This document shows, piece by piece, positions 1-8,127 of a DNA stretch of 64,000 nucleotides. Under the pieces are notes generated by a model, which saw only the letters and a program-made list of their open reading frames with translations, did no database searches and was not told the DNA's origin. Every line of letters begins with the position of its first letter. Position 1 is the first letter of the stretch. The translations under genes and the position numbers were made by a program. This DNA is from G963677485 sp942492855 (GTDB taxonomy: Bacteria > Armatimonadota > HRBIN16). The stretch spans positions 1 to 64,000 of the forward strand of contig OW818647.1 of the NCBI GenBank assembly GCA_942492855.1, in the 5' to 3' direction.

Positions 1-31
1 CAAGCGCGCTACCAAACTGCGCCACACCAGC
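1..31 (-). tRNA. 5' half of tRNA-Pro, cut by window edge
   Basis: The first bases are the reverse complement of the 5' half of the tRNA-Pro(GGG) at 37792, from the acceptor strand to the start of the anticodon stem. The window ends inside the gene, so I cannot tell whether an intact tRNA or only an attachment-site half lies to the left. Its place next to the integrase start suggests an attachment site. Confidence 0.5.
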
Positions 32-93
32 TATATACAGCGGCTCGAATGACATCGTGTCACCACATATGCCTGCCATAAGGAGATGACGAG

Positions 94-998
94 ATGGCAA
101 GCCAAGCGACTACCCCTGGATCCCAAATGAATATCAGTCGGGCCATAGACCTGTACATGATGGACTGTAGGGCCCGAGGTCTACGACCCGCAACGCTCAA
201 GTTCTACGCTGGATATCTGCAGCGTCTGAGCTCAGCTACATCGGATATAGATAACCTATCCCCCGCCTTAGTCAATGTCATGTTCGTCGAGATGCGCGAT
301 GCCGGAGCACATGATTACAACCTGCACGCGTTTTACCGGACACTCAAGGCATTCTCTAACTGGCTTTACGAGCAGGAACTCACCCCATTCAACCTGCTGA
401 AAAAGCTACGACCCCCCAAAGTTGACCGCATGCAAAAAACACCACCTTCACACGAAGTCATTCGCGCCTTATTGGATACCTGTCGCGGAAGGGGATACCG
501 CCAGCCAGCTTAAGAGACCGTGCTGTAATCCTGTTCCTGCTAGATACCGGCTGCCGTGTTAATGAACTGACAGGTATATCACGTAATGTCACGGATGGCA
601 CAGTGTTATTGACGGCGTGCAAGGGCAGGAAAGATAGATTCGCTTTCTTAAGTAGTCAGACGCTCTTAACCATTCAGCGCTATATCAACACCCGCAAAGA
701 TACGCATGATGCGCTATTTATGGGTATCCGTGGGGAACCGCTCTCCCGTGATGGAGTGATTTCGATGCTCAAAAGACGTGCTCATCGAGCGGACATAGTC
801 ATCAGTGCCCATTCGCTGCGCCGGGCCGCTGCTACTGCCTGGGTAGAACAGGGTGCCAATCTTGAAGTCGTAAGGCAACTGCTGGGGCACAGCGACCTCA
901 CAGTAACGCAAGCTTATCTAGGAGTGAACCCTGAAGTATTGAAGCAGGTTCACCAACAAGTAAGTCTGGTCACCAACATAATGAAGGGAACTCGATGA
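94..998 (+). pseudogene. Tyrosine recombinase/integrase, frameshifted copy
   Basis: Left copy of the 299-residue integrase that is intact at 36830-37729. Near 490-510 this copy has one extra G in a G run and a 4-base duplication (CCAG). The net 5 bases break the frame after about residue 132. The N-terminal SAM-like DNA-binding part (94-513) and the catalytic part (from about 603, with HSLRR, LGHS and the Tyr) therefore lie in different frames. A good ribosome site (AAGGAG) precedes the ATG. The catalytic fragment alone lacks the first active-site Arg region, so this copy is presumably inactive. Confidence 0.85.
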
Positions 999-1573
999 TG
1001 AAAAACATAGTGTCTTTTAGCAATTCAAGTCAGTCTGCACCGAGCGAGAACAGCGGCCAAAATGTAAACGGCCTCTCAAATATTGCGCATAAGCCAAAAC
1101 GTAAAGGCTGTTATGTGTGCGGCTGCATTTTATTGGTGCCGGTGTTCCTGATCCTGATCGGCATCCTTGGTTCAATGCTCCCGGATGTATCTGAGACTGG
1201 TCAAAATGGCAACCAACCAGTTAAGGCATCAAAACCGGCAGAGGTAACAGCAGAATCAAAGCCTGTTAAGGTTAAGGCTAAAACCGAACCAGTATGGCAG
1301 AGTGACGGGTCAGCCTATTTTTATTCCGAGGAATTCGTGAAGAGAGGTTTGAAAAGCCCTTCGACAGCGAAATTTCCCGACTATGTCATGGGAGTGCCCG
1401 ATATGTCCGTGATTCAGGTGTATAACCATCACGACGATACATACACCGTAATTGCCGATGTGGATGCACAGAACAGTTTTGGGGCGATGATTCGGAGCCA
1501 ATATGTATGCAAGATGCACTGCAATCCTAAAACCGAAGATTGGACACTAATATCTCTGAAGTTTATTGAGTAA
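995..1573 (+). CDS. Membrane-anchored protein of the element, intact copy
   Basis: A 192-residue protein whose start overlaps the integrase stop (ATGATG), so it is probably co-translated. It has a polar N-terminus, one hydrophobic segment (about residues 44-64, preceded by a Cys-rich KGCYVCGC stretch), a Lys/Pro/Ala-rich linker, and a C-terminal domain with the pattern VKRGLKSPSTAKFP ... DAQNSFGAMIRSQYVCK. That C-terminal pattern resembles a domain seen in many phage and secreted bacterial proteins, but I cannot give its function. The inverted copy (36297-36833) has one extra T that changes the last residues, so this is the full-length version. Confidence 0.75.
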   Translation: MMKNIVSFSNSSQSAPSENSGQNVNGLSNIAHKPKRKGCYVCGCILLVPVFLILIGILGSMLPDVSETGQNGNQPVKASKPAEVTAESKPVKVKAKTEPVWQSDGSAYFYSEEFVKRGLKSPSTAKFPDYVMGVPDMSVIQVYNHHDDTYTVIADVDAQNSFGAMIRSQYVCKMHCNPKTEDWTLISLKFIE

Positions 1574-1714
1574 CTCCGGATGTCGCCAGCACGGGAATAT
1601 TATGCCATGCCCAGTTCATGAAGTCGGATGGAGGGGCCTAGCATAGATGCCACGGCATCTATCCGTTACCGCGGCTTCGCAAATTGTAACGACCAAATAA
1701 CAACATTCACAAAG

Positions 1715-1741
1715 GGCGCGCTCTACGGAGTGCGCCTTTTC
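1715..1741 (+). terminator. Rho-independent terminator after integrase operon
   Basis: The stem GGCGCGCTC / GAGTGCGCC (one G-T pair) closes a TACG loop and is followed by TTTTCTT. It lies 140 bases downstream of the membrane-protein gene and would end the integrase transcript. The structure is conserved in the other copy. Confidence 0.85.
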
Positions 1742-1932
1742 TTACGTAAATTCCACAGCACACTACCGTGTTAACCCGCCTTAGTTTACTGCTATGAGAA
1801 CGAATGCGTCAAGCCCATTTACGCACAGATAGCCTACTGCTTACTCATTCTCGTTATATTATTATATATGCATTTTGTAATACATTATCGTTATTATTAC
1901 ATACTGATATATTATCATATATTGTTATTTAC

Positions 1933-1961
1933 TTGACACACGGCATTATAAGAGATATCAT
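1933..1961 (+). promoter_or_regulatory. Sigma-70-like promoter for replication operon
   Basis: TTGACA (1933-1938) and TATCAT (1956-1961) are 17 bases apart, 42 bases before the ATG at 2004. The 130 bases upstream are very AT-rich with TTAT/ATAT runs, as in an UP element or a binding site for a nucleoid or regulatory protein. The rest of 1574-2003 holds only the terminator above. Confidence 0.6.
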
Positions 1962-2003
1962 TTAATCTGCGAATGCAAATAAACCTTATTTGGGGGTAAC
2001 GAA

Positions 2004-2537
2004 ATGACTTCGATAGAACTGGGTCCGCATTGCTATGCATCCGACAGAACGACTGATGCACTCGACGTGCATTGCATTGCAGGTTGGATGATCTCCAAAG
2101 CCTTCAGTGACTGGCGCGATGCTGAATTGCTCACAGTGGCCGCGACTAAGGTGAGGCACGATGGATACCGGCTGGAGCGCCTTGAGGATGTGAGGATGAA
2201 ATTAACTGAAATCTTCGCCTTCGCAGTCACATGGCCGAAGCTCGATATGGATGCCATTAAGGAGGGCCGCATAGAAACTTTTACGCAGAAAAATGTGGAT
2301 GATGTCAATGCTCAGCTCCGACGAAAAACAGATTGTCGTCAGATTCTTGACGGCGCGCTCAAAGGTGGAGGGAAGTATCATTTGGAACCATATTATCGAG
2401 AGATGTATGATGAAGCCTTGGACTTGCTAAAAGCATGGTGGATTGAAGAACGCTGTCTGCAGCAGGCAATCTACACTGACCGTGACAATATGGATTCGCT
2501 CCATAATCAGAAATTTCCGGGGGAAGGAATAAGTTGA
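2004..2537 (+). CDS. Unknown 177-residue protein, first gene of replication operon
   Basis: A soluble, mostly helical-looking protein with no family I recognise. It has a GGGGGT ribosome site and follows a good promoter, so it is likely the first gene of the replication transcript (unknown protein, primase-polymerase, RepA-like ATPase, wHTH). It has no membrane segment or cofactor motif. Its place at the head of an element operon would suit a regulator or a small accessory replication factor, which is inference only. It is the same length in both copies, which suggests selection. Confidence 0.7.
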   Translation: MTSIELGPHCYASDRTTDALDVHCIAGWMISKAFSDWRDAELLTVAATKVRHDGYRLERLEDVRMKLTEIFAFAVTWPKLDMDAIKEGRIETFTQKNVDDVNAQLRRKTDCRQILDGALKGGGKYHLEPYYREMYDEALDLLKAWWIEERCLQQAIYTDRDNMDSLHNQKFPGEGIS

Positions 2538-2645
2538 CCTGGATGTCCAGTGTAATGATTACCCAGAAGAAACACGTAAACAGGGCAAAAAATGCCATCA
2601 CCCTTGAGGCACAAAGGGTGTGTTATCACTTCCGGATTGGCCACC

Positions 2646-2689
2646 CAATAAAAAACAAACGCCCCGAGGTCTTAGGACAACCCCGGGGC
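2646..2689 (-). terminator. Strong hairpin with U-tract on minus strand
   Basis: GCCCCG-GGT at 2661-2670 pairs with ACC-CGGGGC at 2678-2689. On the minus strand it is followed by GTTTGTTTTTTATT, a classic intrinsic terminator. A second hairpin (CACCCTT / AAGGGTG) lies at about 2603-2624. The presence of these structures argues that the primase gene starts downstream, at 2744, and not at the TTG at 2534. Confidence 0.6.
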
Positions 2690-2743
2690 AAAGAGGATAA
2701 TATTTTGCATACACTATCCGATACAAGTATACCTAAAAACACT

Positions 2744-3639
2744 ATGTGGAACCAATTTGGCAGGCGATTCTGTTGCTACAAACGGGTAACAGATACTGTC
2801 ACCGGTAAGGTGAGAAAACTACCATTTATGCCAAATGGACGTCGTCATGCGTCTAGCTGTGACCCCACGACGTGGAGCAGCTTATCTGACTGCCTAGCTG
2901 CGCGCGAACGCCAGGTTGTGGACGGCATAGGGCTGATTCTACCGGCGGGCTATGCCTGCCTAGACTTCGACAACCTCGGCACTGAGTGTCACCCCTGGGC
3001 AGAACGATGTAAAGCACTGGCATCATTATCTGGCTGCCATAGTGAATTATCCCAGTCGCGACAAGGATGGCACATACTGGGCACATGTAACGTTTTGTCG
3101 CGAAAGCGGCAGATACCGATGCAATTGTTCGGAGCACTGGATATTATTGTCGGCAACGACGAATCGCCTGACCTGCTATACGTTACAGATATCACTCCGA
3201 GTATGGAAATCCTCACGCACCGTTGGGAACAAGCCTTGAGAGGTTTGCCTTAAAAGTAATACGGGCGAATGAACAACTCCGGGCTCCACGTTCTCAAATC
3301 GTCCCTTCAATGAATACCCCGACCAGCGCTATGGCTTCACTCGATGATGCGGCCCTCCTACAACGCATCATCCAATCGGATAAAACTGGGAAGATTGCCA
3401 AGGCTTTTGCCGGTGATCTCACACCTTGGAACGGGGACCATTCCCGGGCTGACAGCTATCTGTGCATGGAGCTCGCTTGGTGGACTAATTCCGATGTTCA
3501 GCGTATGGATGTTCTGTTCCGTTCAAGTGGTTTGATGCGCCCCAAGTGGGATGAGCACCGGGGTTCCTCAACATATGGGCAGTGGACCCTGCACAAGGTC
3601 GCAGCCGCTTGCATAGGGGGATATGGCCATGGGAAATAG
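2744..3639 (+). pseudogene. NrS-1-like primase-polymerase, frameshifted copy
   Basis: Left copy of the gene at 34185-35081. One C is missing in a CCC run near 3199, so the frame breaks after the catalytic N-terminal part. The reading continues in another frame to 3639. The N-terminal part keeps LPFMPNGR, a motif I with two Asp (LDFDN) and the later GWH motif. The C-terminal part keeps FRSSGLMRPKWDEHRG, typical of phage NrS-1 polymerase-type proteins. I chose ATG 2744 because homology begins there and terminator-like hairpins precede it. An in-frame TTG at 2534 overlaps the previous stop. Confidence 0.75.
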
Positions 3640-4651
3640 CCTTCTGTTAAAACTACCCGGCGATACGCCGCTTGAACGTATGTTTGTAGTCGTGGCCAAA
3701 CTTGCATCAAAGGAGCCTATAAAATTCAGTGAAATGGGCCCACTCAGAAACACTGTCATGGATGACTGGCCCGAATTGACGGCCACAGACCGAATCATTT
3801 TTGAAAACTATGCCCGTGCTAATCACGTCGGCATGGAGTCAATATACCGAATACTGGTCGAAGAAACCTCCTGCAGTAAACACATGAAGCAGGCCCACGC
3901 CCTTGTCCGGGGATTATCTGCCGACTTCATTGGCAATTCAAAAGCACTGTATCCGTGCTACCACAGAATGGATGATGCCGAACAGATAGACTTGGCGCAA
4001 TACGCTGATTTATGGGGCGTTGACTCTGGCAAGATGGACGCAGCCCTAAGGGCCGGTGAACCATCCAATGAACTTGCGTTCTACTCCTGGCAAGACTTAC
4101 AAGAGATGGATTTACCAGATTATGAAGAACTTCCGCTTCTTGGCCGGCTGGGATCAAACGCATTTTTCAGGGGAGCGGCGCACCTTGTGATAGCTGGCCC
4201 AAAAGTAGGCAAAACGAGGCTATTGTTTCAATCCGCTCAAGCATGGGGGAGTGTTCGTTATTTTACAGAAGACTCAACCCGCGTCGTATCTAGATATATG
4301 CAGTCCTACAAAAAGAACAACATACCACTTAACCCTGAATTTCAAGCGGTATCATTTGGAGGGCAGGGCCTGGCGAAGGTCATACGCGCGGTTGAGGGAT
4401 TTACAGATAGGCAAATAGTGATAGTCGATACTCTGCGAATTTGGGCAGGGGTCGAAGACGAAAATGGCGTTGAGTTCGTTAGAAAATTCAAGCCACTACT
4501 AGTTGCTTGCCGGGCAGGTGGGCACACTCTGATAGTTTTACATCATGCGAAAAAGGCGGGTGGAACTGATCCTGTTAATGCCTCTTCTGGAAACAACAGT
4601 TTACCAGGCCTATTCGATCAGGTCATTTCGCTGGAAAAGAAGGGGGCATGA
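3623..4651 (+). CDS. RepA-like RecA-fold ATPase (replicative helicase type)
   Basis: A 342-residue protein whose start overlaps the end of the primase gene. The N-terminal ~110 residues form a separate helical domain. Residues 185-340 form a RecA-like NTPase with Walker A GPKVGKT (about 192-198), a Walker B-like strand IVIVDTL and the later strand TLIVLHHAKKAGG. These are features of RepA/KaiC-type (AAA_25) ATPases that act as plasmid or phage replicative helicases. It pairs with the primase-polymerase and is likely the helicase of the element. The protein ends abruptly in SLEKKGA and the usual C-terminal part continues in the next frame (see 4648). Confidence 0.75.
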   Translation: MAMGNSLLLKLPGDTPLERMFVVVAKLASKEPIKFSEMGPLRNTVMDDWPELTATDRIIFENYARANHVGMESIYRILVEETSCSKHMKQAHALVRGLSADFIGNSKALYPCYHRMDDAEQIDLAQYADLWGVDSGKMDAALRAGEPSNELAFYSWQDLQEMDLPDYEELPLLGRLGSNAFFRGAAHLVIAGPKVGKTRLLFQSAQAWGSVRYFTEDSTRVVSRYMQSYKKNNIPLNPEFQAVSFGGQGLAKVIRAVEGFTDRQIVIVDTLRIWAGVEDENGVEFVRKFKPLLVACRAGGHTLIVLHHAKKAGGTDPVNASSGNNSLPGLFDQVISLEKKGA

Positions 4652-5007
4652 TTAGGCTTGAAGTAACTGGCCGATGTGCTGATGTTTACCCGGGAGCTGA
4701 TATCGCATGGGTTGACAACCGTATGGAAGTCGTTCAAATTGGGCACACTGAACGACCAACGATTGAGGAGCTGATAATGACCGTCTGCGATAAACCGCTC
4801 ACAAACAAGGAAATTCAAGAAGCGGTAACGACACTAGATAAGGACTATAAGTCTACAAGCGTTCGACAGGATGTAATGAGATTAGCTAAGACTGGAAAAC
4901 TTACGAAATTCAAACCTGACAAAAGCAAAGAGTTTCTGTATCTCAACCCTGATGCTAATCCTGTGTTGTTGTTTGATGAGGAGGAGGCTGATGATATGGA
5001 AGTGTAA
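4648..5007 (+). CDS. C-terminal/winged-helix partner of RepA-like ATPase
   Basis: A 119-residue protein with an ATGA overlap with the ATPase. Its first ~40 residues (IRLEVTGRCADV) read like the missing last strands of the RepA-type ATPase. The rest (KPLTNKEIQEAV ... SVRQDVMRLAKTGKL) reads as a winged helix-turn-helix, followed by an acidic tail (EEEADDMEV). In related proteins the two parts are often one chain. The split is identical in both element copies, so it predates the duplication. A -1 slip on the GGGGG run just before the stop would fuse them. Translational coupling is the simpler reading. Confidence 0.65.
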   Translation: MIRLEVTGRCADVYPGADIAWVDNRMEVVQIGHTERPTIEELIMTVCDKPLTNKEIQEAVTTLDKDYKSTSVRQDVMRLAKTGKLTKFKPDKSKEFLYLNPDANPVLLFDEEEADDMEV

Positions 5008-5140
5008 CTGTAATGTAGTAGAGAAACAGCATTACTACAGATAGAGTAATATGACCGGTAGTTCGAAACTACCGCTACCGGTCTATATCTATCTATATCA
5101 TGTGTAGTAGCGTTGTTTCTGTATACAGTTACATTTACAG
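5003..5140 (+). other. Extended dyad, candidate origin or control site
   Basis: An imperfect inverted repeat of about 135 bases is centred on CGGTAGTTCGAAACTACCG (5056-5074, 8-base arms). It sits inside a further perfect pair GACCGGTAG / CTACCGGTC (5053-5083). The outer parts also match as inverted copies: AACTGTA, GAAACA and (C)TACTACA each recur on both sides. It lies directly after the replication genes and is kept in the other copy. The remaining bases to 5374 hold no gene I trust. Confidence 0.55.
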
Positions 5141-5374
5141 TTGCAGACGCCCCTCCTCCCTGTGAAAGCGGAAGCGTAAGACCCGAACAAATGAAGGTAA
5201 GCTAAGCCCCATGAAAACCGCTATTGACATGCTTACACGGGAGGGGCAATGTAACGATTACCACGGGTCCTGTGGCGGGGGCCTCATACGGGTGTCCGCG
5301 CGCCCCCGCCTTATAGTACGCGATTATTCGATTTTTCGGGTGTTCGTAGAACCGGTCTATGTCAACGATGCGCA

Positions 5375-5872
5375 TTGCGCATATGGATACGACCTCCAAA
5401 GATTCGCTGGACAGATAAGTGGGAACTGCAACTGAATGAACAGCACAGTGCATACATTACGCATGATGTTCCCGATGGCGTTGTATCTCTGGCTGAGGCC
5501 CGCAGGCGCCGGAAGCTGGCCAACGCGCGAAAATCGGAGGCTGTAGCTGATGAGCTGCAAGGTAAACCAGTCCGAAAGGACATCATAGTTGCGGCACGGT
5601 TTTCATTCGCCAGAACAGTCCGAGATGGAATACTTAACATACCAGAACGCGTCAGTGCCGCCGTCGCTGCCGATCTCATGGCATTGATCGAACGCACATT
5701 CCCGGAGCTTACTATGTCAAAGCTGGATGCTTCGGATATAACGCGGCTAGTCAATGCTGCGTGGACTGCGGAATCGCGAGATATACTGGAACACATCGCT
5801 GACTTTCAACGCAAGGAATCATGTGCTGATATACTACGGCAGATGCTCAATGTCCTAGAAGGTCCAGGCTAG
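5375..5872 (+). CDS. Small-terminase (Nu1-like) protein, probably 5'-damaged
   Basis: About 150-165 residues. The pattern LAEARRRRKLANARKSEAVADELQ ... GILNIPERVSAAVAADLMAL resembles phage DNA-packaging small subunits: a charged helix, then the IP-R-A motif. The usual N-terminal DNA-binding helix-turn-helix is missing. The start is doubtful: a TTG at 5375 here, whereas the other copy has an ATG where this one reads Lys. No ribosome site is visible, so the 5' end may be decayed. Satellites often carry such a gene to redirect packaging. That role is inference. Confidence 0.5.
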   Translation: MRIWIRPPKIRWTDKWELQLNEQHSAYITHDVPDGVVSLAEARRRRKLANARKSEAVADELQGKPVRKDIIVAARFSFARTVRDGILNIPERVSAAVAADLMALIERTFPELTMSKLDASDITRLVNAAWTAESRDILEHIADFQRKESCADILRQMLNVLEGPG

Positions 5873-6100
5873 GATGGGAGGCGGATAAGCGTCAGCCGAT
5901 CATATTACCTTCTATACTATAGCCCGCAGATATGGCGAATGCCCAAACTACCTGGGGGATACAACCGTGTGCTTCGGTTACGGACAGATCTTACCGTTTG
6001 TGCCCCTGTGGGCCCCAACCTGCGATGATATGGCCATGTATGGTGTTATCGCCATTGCATGATGCCTTAGGCATACCGATATCTGTGAAATAGTAACTGA

Positions 6101-6268
6101 CTGTATGACGCGGCGAACCTGATCACGGAGATTGATGAGGAGGACGTGATTACGCTGTGTGCTCTCGGCGAGGAGCTGGTGCCCAGTGAGATGATCCGGA
6201 CTGGTGGCTACCCAGTGGCGCGGATGAATGAGACCAATACCAATGACGTCAATGTCAACACCCGGTAA
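6101..6268 (+). pseudogene. Fragment of phage structural gene
   Basis: An open frame without a start (LYDAANLITEIDEEDV ... GYPVARMNETNTND) ends at 6268 and overlaps the next start, as in phage late operons. It reads like the tail end of a virion gene of about 55 residues. The 5' part is absent. The 230 bases before it (5873-6100) show no coding signal I can support. The same fragment occurs in the inverted copy. Confidence 0.45.
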
Positions 6269-7058
6269 TTTCTTCTACGTTCCCGCGAGCCGCAGCTTCG
6301 CGGTGGTGCTGCTTACTAACTCCACGAACTACCACGTGCGAATTGCATGCCTCAGTCGGCGTCATCACCAGGCAGACATATGACGCGGGTGTGCTGCTTG
6401 AAAGCTCTAATGCCGAAACTTGGACACCGCTTAACGGATCTGACCTGACCATGCGTATCTACGGATACGACTTTGCTGCGTCTGGCGAGGTTCGGTTCAT
6501 GCCTGTGACCGGCGTGCAGTTCTCCGAGATGAACCTTGATGAATACTCGGCGATTCCACAGGGTACATCGATGAGCTGGGACTATTCAGCTGATGAAGGC
6601 GTAACTTGGGACGCGGTTGTGCATGACGAGGAGGATCGGCTGCCATATGTGGCCACGAGGGTGCTACTACGAGCGAAATTTACCGGCAGCTCCGGTAATG
6701 ACTCGCCTGCCCTCAATTTCGGGGACGTGAACCTGGTAGGCTTTTTGAACAGTGCCGAGGGCACCTATATCTCCAGGGCAAACGAACTCACCCAGGGTGT
6801 TGAGTCAACGAAGGTATATGCGGAGATGAGCATACCCAGCGGTTGTTTGATCATCTGGTTCGCATCGAATGATGGGGAAGAAACCTGGGAAGAGATGGCG
6901 CTGGATTCCACGCGTGAGGTCGACCAGACCTAGACTGAGTATCTGTATCTGCGTGCGTTTACCAGTCTGGCAGGTAACTGTATACGCTACAAGGCGGTGA
7001 TGTCTGGTAGCAGCCTGATCTACCCGCGTATCCATACTTTAGGAGCGACACTGAGTTG
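6252..7058 (+). pseudogene. Phage tail/virion protein, broken by frameshift and amber
   Basis: Reading from ATG 6252 gives MSTPGNFFYVPASRSFAVVL ... NYHVRIA. A frame change near 6345 leads to SVGVITRQTYDAGVLLESSN and about 190 further residues. An in-frame TAG at 6931 follows, and then 41 more residues (TEYLYLRAFTSL ...) to TGA at 7058. The sequence is rich in beta-strand patterns, and D-x-G-x-T-W repeats (DEGVTWDAV, DGEETWEEM) are like tail or receptor-binding proteins. Both lesions are present in the inverted copy, so they predate the duplication. Confidence 0.55.
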
Positions 7059-7079
7059 ATAACTAGGCGAAATGGCGGG

Positions 7080-7145
7080 ATGACTGAGCTCATCCCGTCG
7101 CCATCTGAAAATCGGGATGGCGCGATCCGTAACCATGAGATATAA
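7080..7145 (+). pseudogene. Truncated start of small phage protein
   Basis: This begins MTELIPSPSENRDGAIRNHE and stops after 21 residues. The inverted copy continues from the same beginning for 80 residues (30503-30745). Identity between the copies ends inside this gene, at 7122, so this is the inner boundary of the left copy. Confidence 0.5.
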
Positions 7146-7506
7146 ACGAGCCGCACATGTCACATGGCTAGTCTAATTATCGAAAACTTTGGAGTCTCCA
7201 TAAATAGGCCCAAAATGGATCTTGCGAGCACGTTTATGGTGTATGAATAAGCAAAAGCCGAGTTGTATATATTATATAGACCTCTCTCGAATGTTGTAAC
7301 GTATATTACTAGCGGGTGGAGGAGAAAGGACGGTAACAAATTGTCTCAGCATGTTTTCTTGCCTGTATATGGTCTACTGATGTATGTAATAATTCCTAAG
7401 CAACAGGCTAGATAAGTCCACACTATCTTGAGAATAGTGTGCGGAGGATGACTACGAAATCAATGACGATGTTGGCCCGTTTTGACGTGGTCAATGGTTG
7501 CCTCCC
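7146..7506. other. Gene-free junction between element and polysaccharide cluster
   Basis: There is no convincing ORF. It contains AT-rich stretches and a perfect hairpin CACACTAT / ATAGTGTG (7419-7441, 7-base loop), 66 bases beyond the 3' end of the sugar transferase gene. The hairpin lacks a T-run, so it is at best a weak terminator for the polysaccharide operon. Confidence 0.5.
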
Positions 7507-8127
7507 CTATTTGTTACCACTAGCCGTAAAGGTGGCAGCAACGGTTCTTAAGATTATATATATATCGAACCACAATGAGCATCTCTGTATATACTCCTTA
7601 TCATATGCGACCTTTACAGGAATATCCAGTTCATCACGACCATTTACCTGTGCCAAACCAGTCAGCCCTGGTCTGACCGAATGAACACCAGCCTCTTCAC
7701 GTAATGTGATGAGGTCGTGCTGGTTATACAAGGCTGGTCGAGGGCCCACAAAACTCATATCGCCTTTAAGGATGTTCCACAACTGAGGTAACTCATCGAG
7801 GCTGGATTTCCGCAGGAAAGTGCCAGAACGCGTCATGAAGTTTTTACCTTCGACTACCAACATCTGCATCTCAGCAGTGGACACATTTGGCGTGTCAAGC
7901 CGCATCGAGCGGAACTTGTGAAGGATGAACTCTCTTCTGTGTAATCCAATCCGCCGTTGCTTGAAGATCACTGGGCCTGGGTCATCGTAGTAGATGATGA
8001 GGGCTATAAGGAGGCATAGGGGGGTGAAGAGGATAATAGCGATTAATGCCAAGACAGCCCCCAAGGGACGCTTAATGGGCGTATATAGTCGCCTAAACCC
8101 TGCTACGATTGCTTGTTCCGATACCAT
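7507..8127 (-). CDS. Initiating sugar transferase (WcaJ/PglC type)
   Basis: A 206-residue bacterial sugar transferase. It has one N-terminal membrane segment (about residues 22-47), then the family signatures DDPGPVIFKQRRIG, KFRSM, SLDELPQLWNILKGDMSFVG and RPGLTGLAQVNGRD. Enzymes of this family move a sugar-1-phosphate onto undecaprenyl phosphate and so start O-antigen or capsule repeat-unit assembly. The short, PglC-like form lacks the extra N-terminal membrane domain of WcaJ. It is the last gene of the minus-strand cluster. Its start overlaps the end of the epimerase gene, a common pair (WbpL/WbpV-like). Confidence 0.85.
   Translation of the reverse strand: MVSEQAIVAGFRRLYTPIKRPLGAVLALIAIILFTPLCLLIALIIYYDDPGPVIFKQRRIGLHRREFILHKFRSMRLDTPNVSTAEMQMLVVEGKNFMTRSGTFLRKSSLDELPQLWNILKGDMSFVGPRPALYNQHDLITLREEAGVHSVRPGLTGLAQVNGRDELDIPVKVAYDKEYIQRCSLWFDIYIILRTVAATFTASGNK

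Larger units (their letters stand above)
1..7122 (+). repeat. Left copy of ~7.1 kb inverted repeat (integrated element)
   Basis: This segment is repeated in inverted orientation at 30703-37822 with only about ten differences that I could find. They include 5 extra bases in the integrase here, 1 base missing near 1494, 2 bases missing near 1741, 1 base missing near 3199, 1 extra base near 5315, and a few substitutions. Identity stops at 7122, after which weak similarity continues for about 18 bases. The gene order (integrase, replication genes, terminase-like gene, phage fragments) suggests a phage satellite or plasmid-phage hybrid. The repeat probably continues beyond the left edge of the window. 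Confidence 0.95.

Noticed and set aside
2359..2601. 80-residue minus-strand ORF with a hydrophobic start
   Set aside because: It is antisense to the unknown 177-residue gene in both copies, has no ribosome site and resembles nothing. It is a shadow frame.
5211..5435. 74-residue ORF before the terminase-like gene
   Set aside because: There is no coding-like composition or ribosome site, and the frame is not preserved between the copies (one extra base near 5315).
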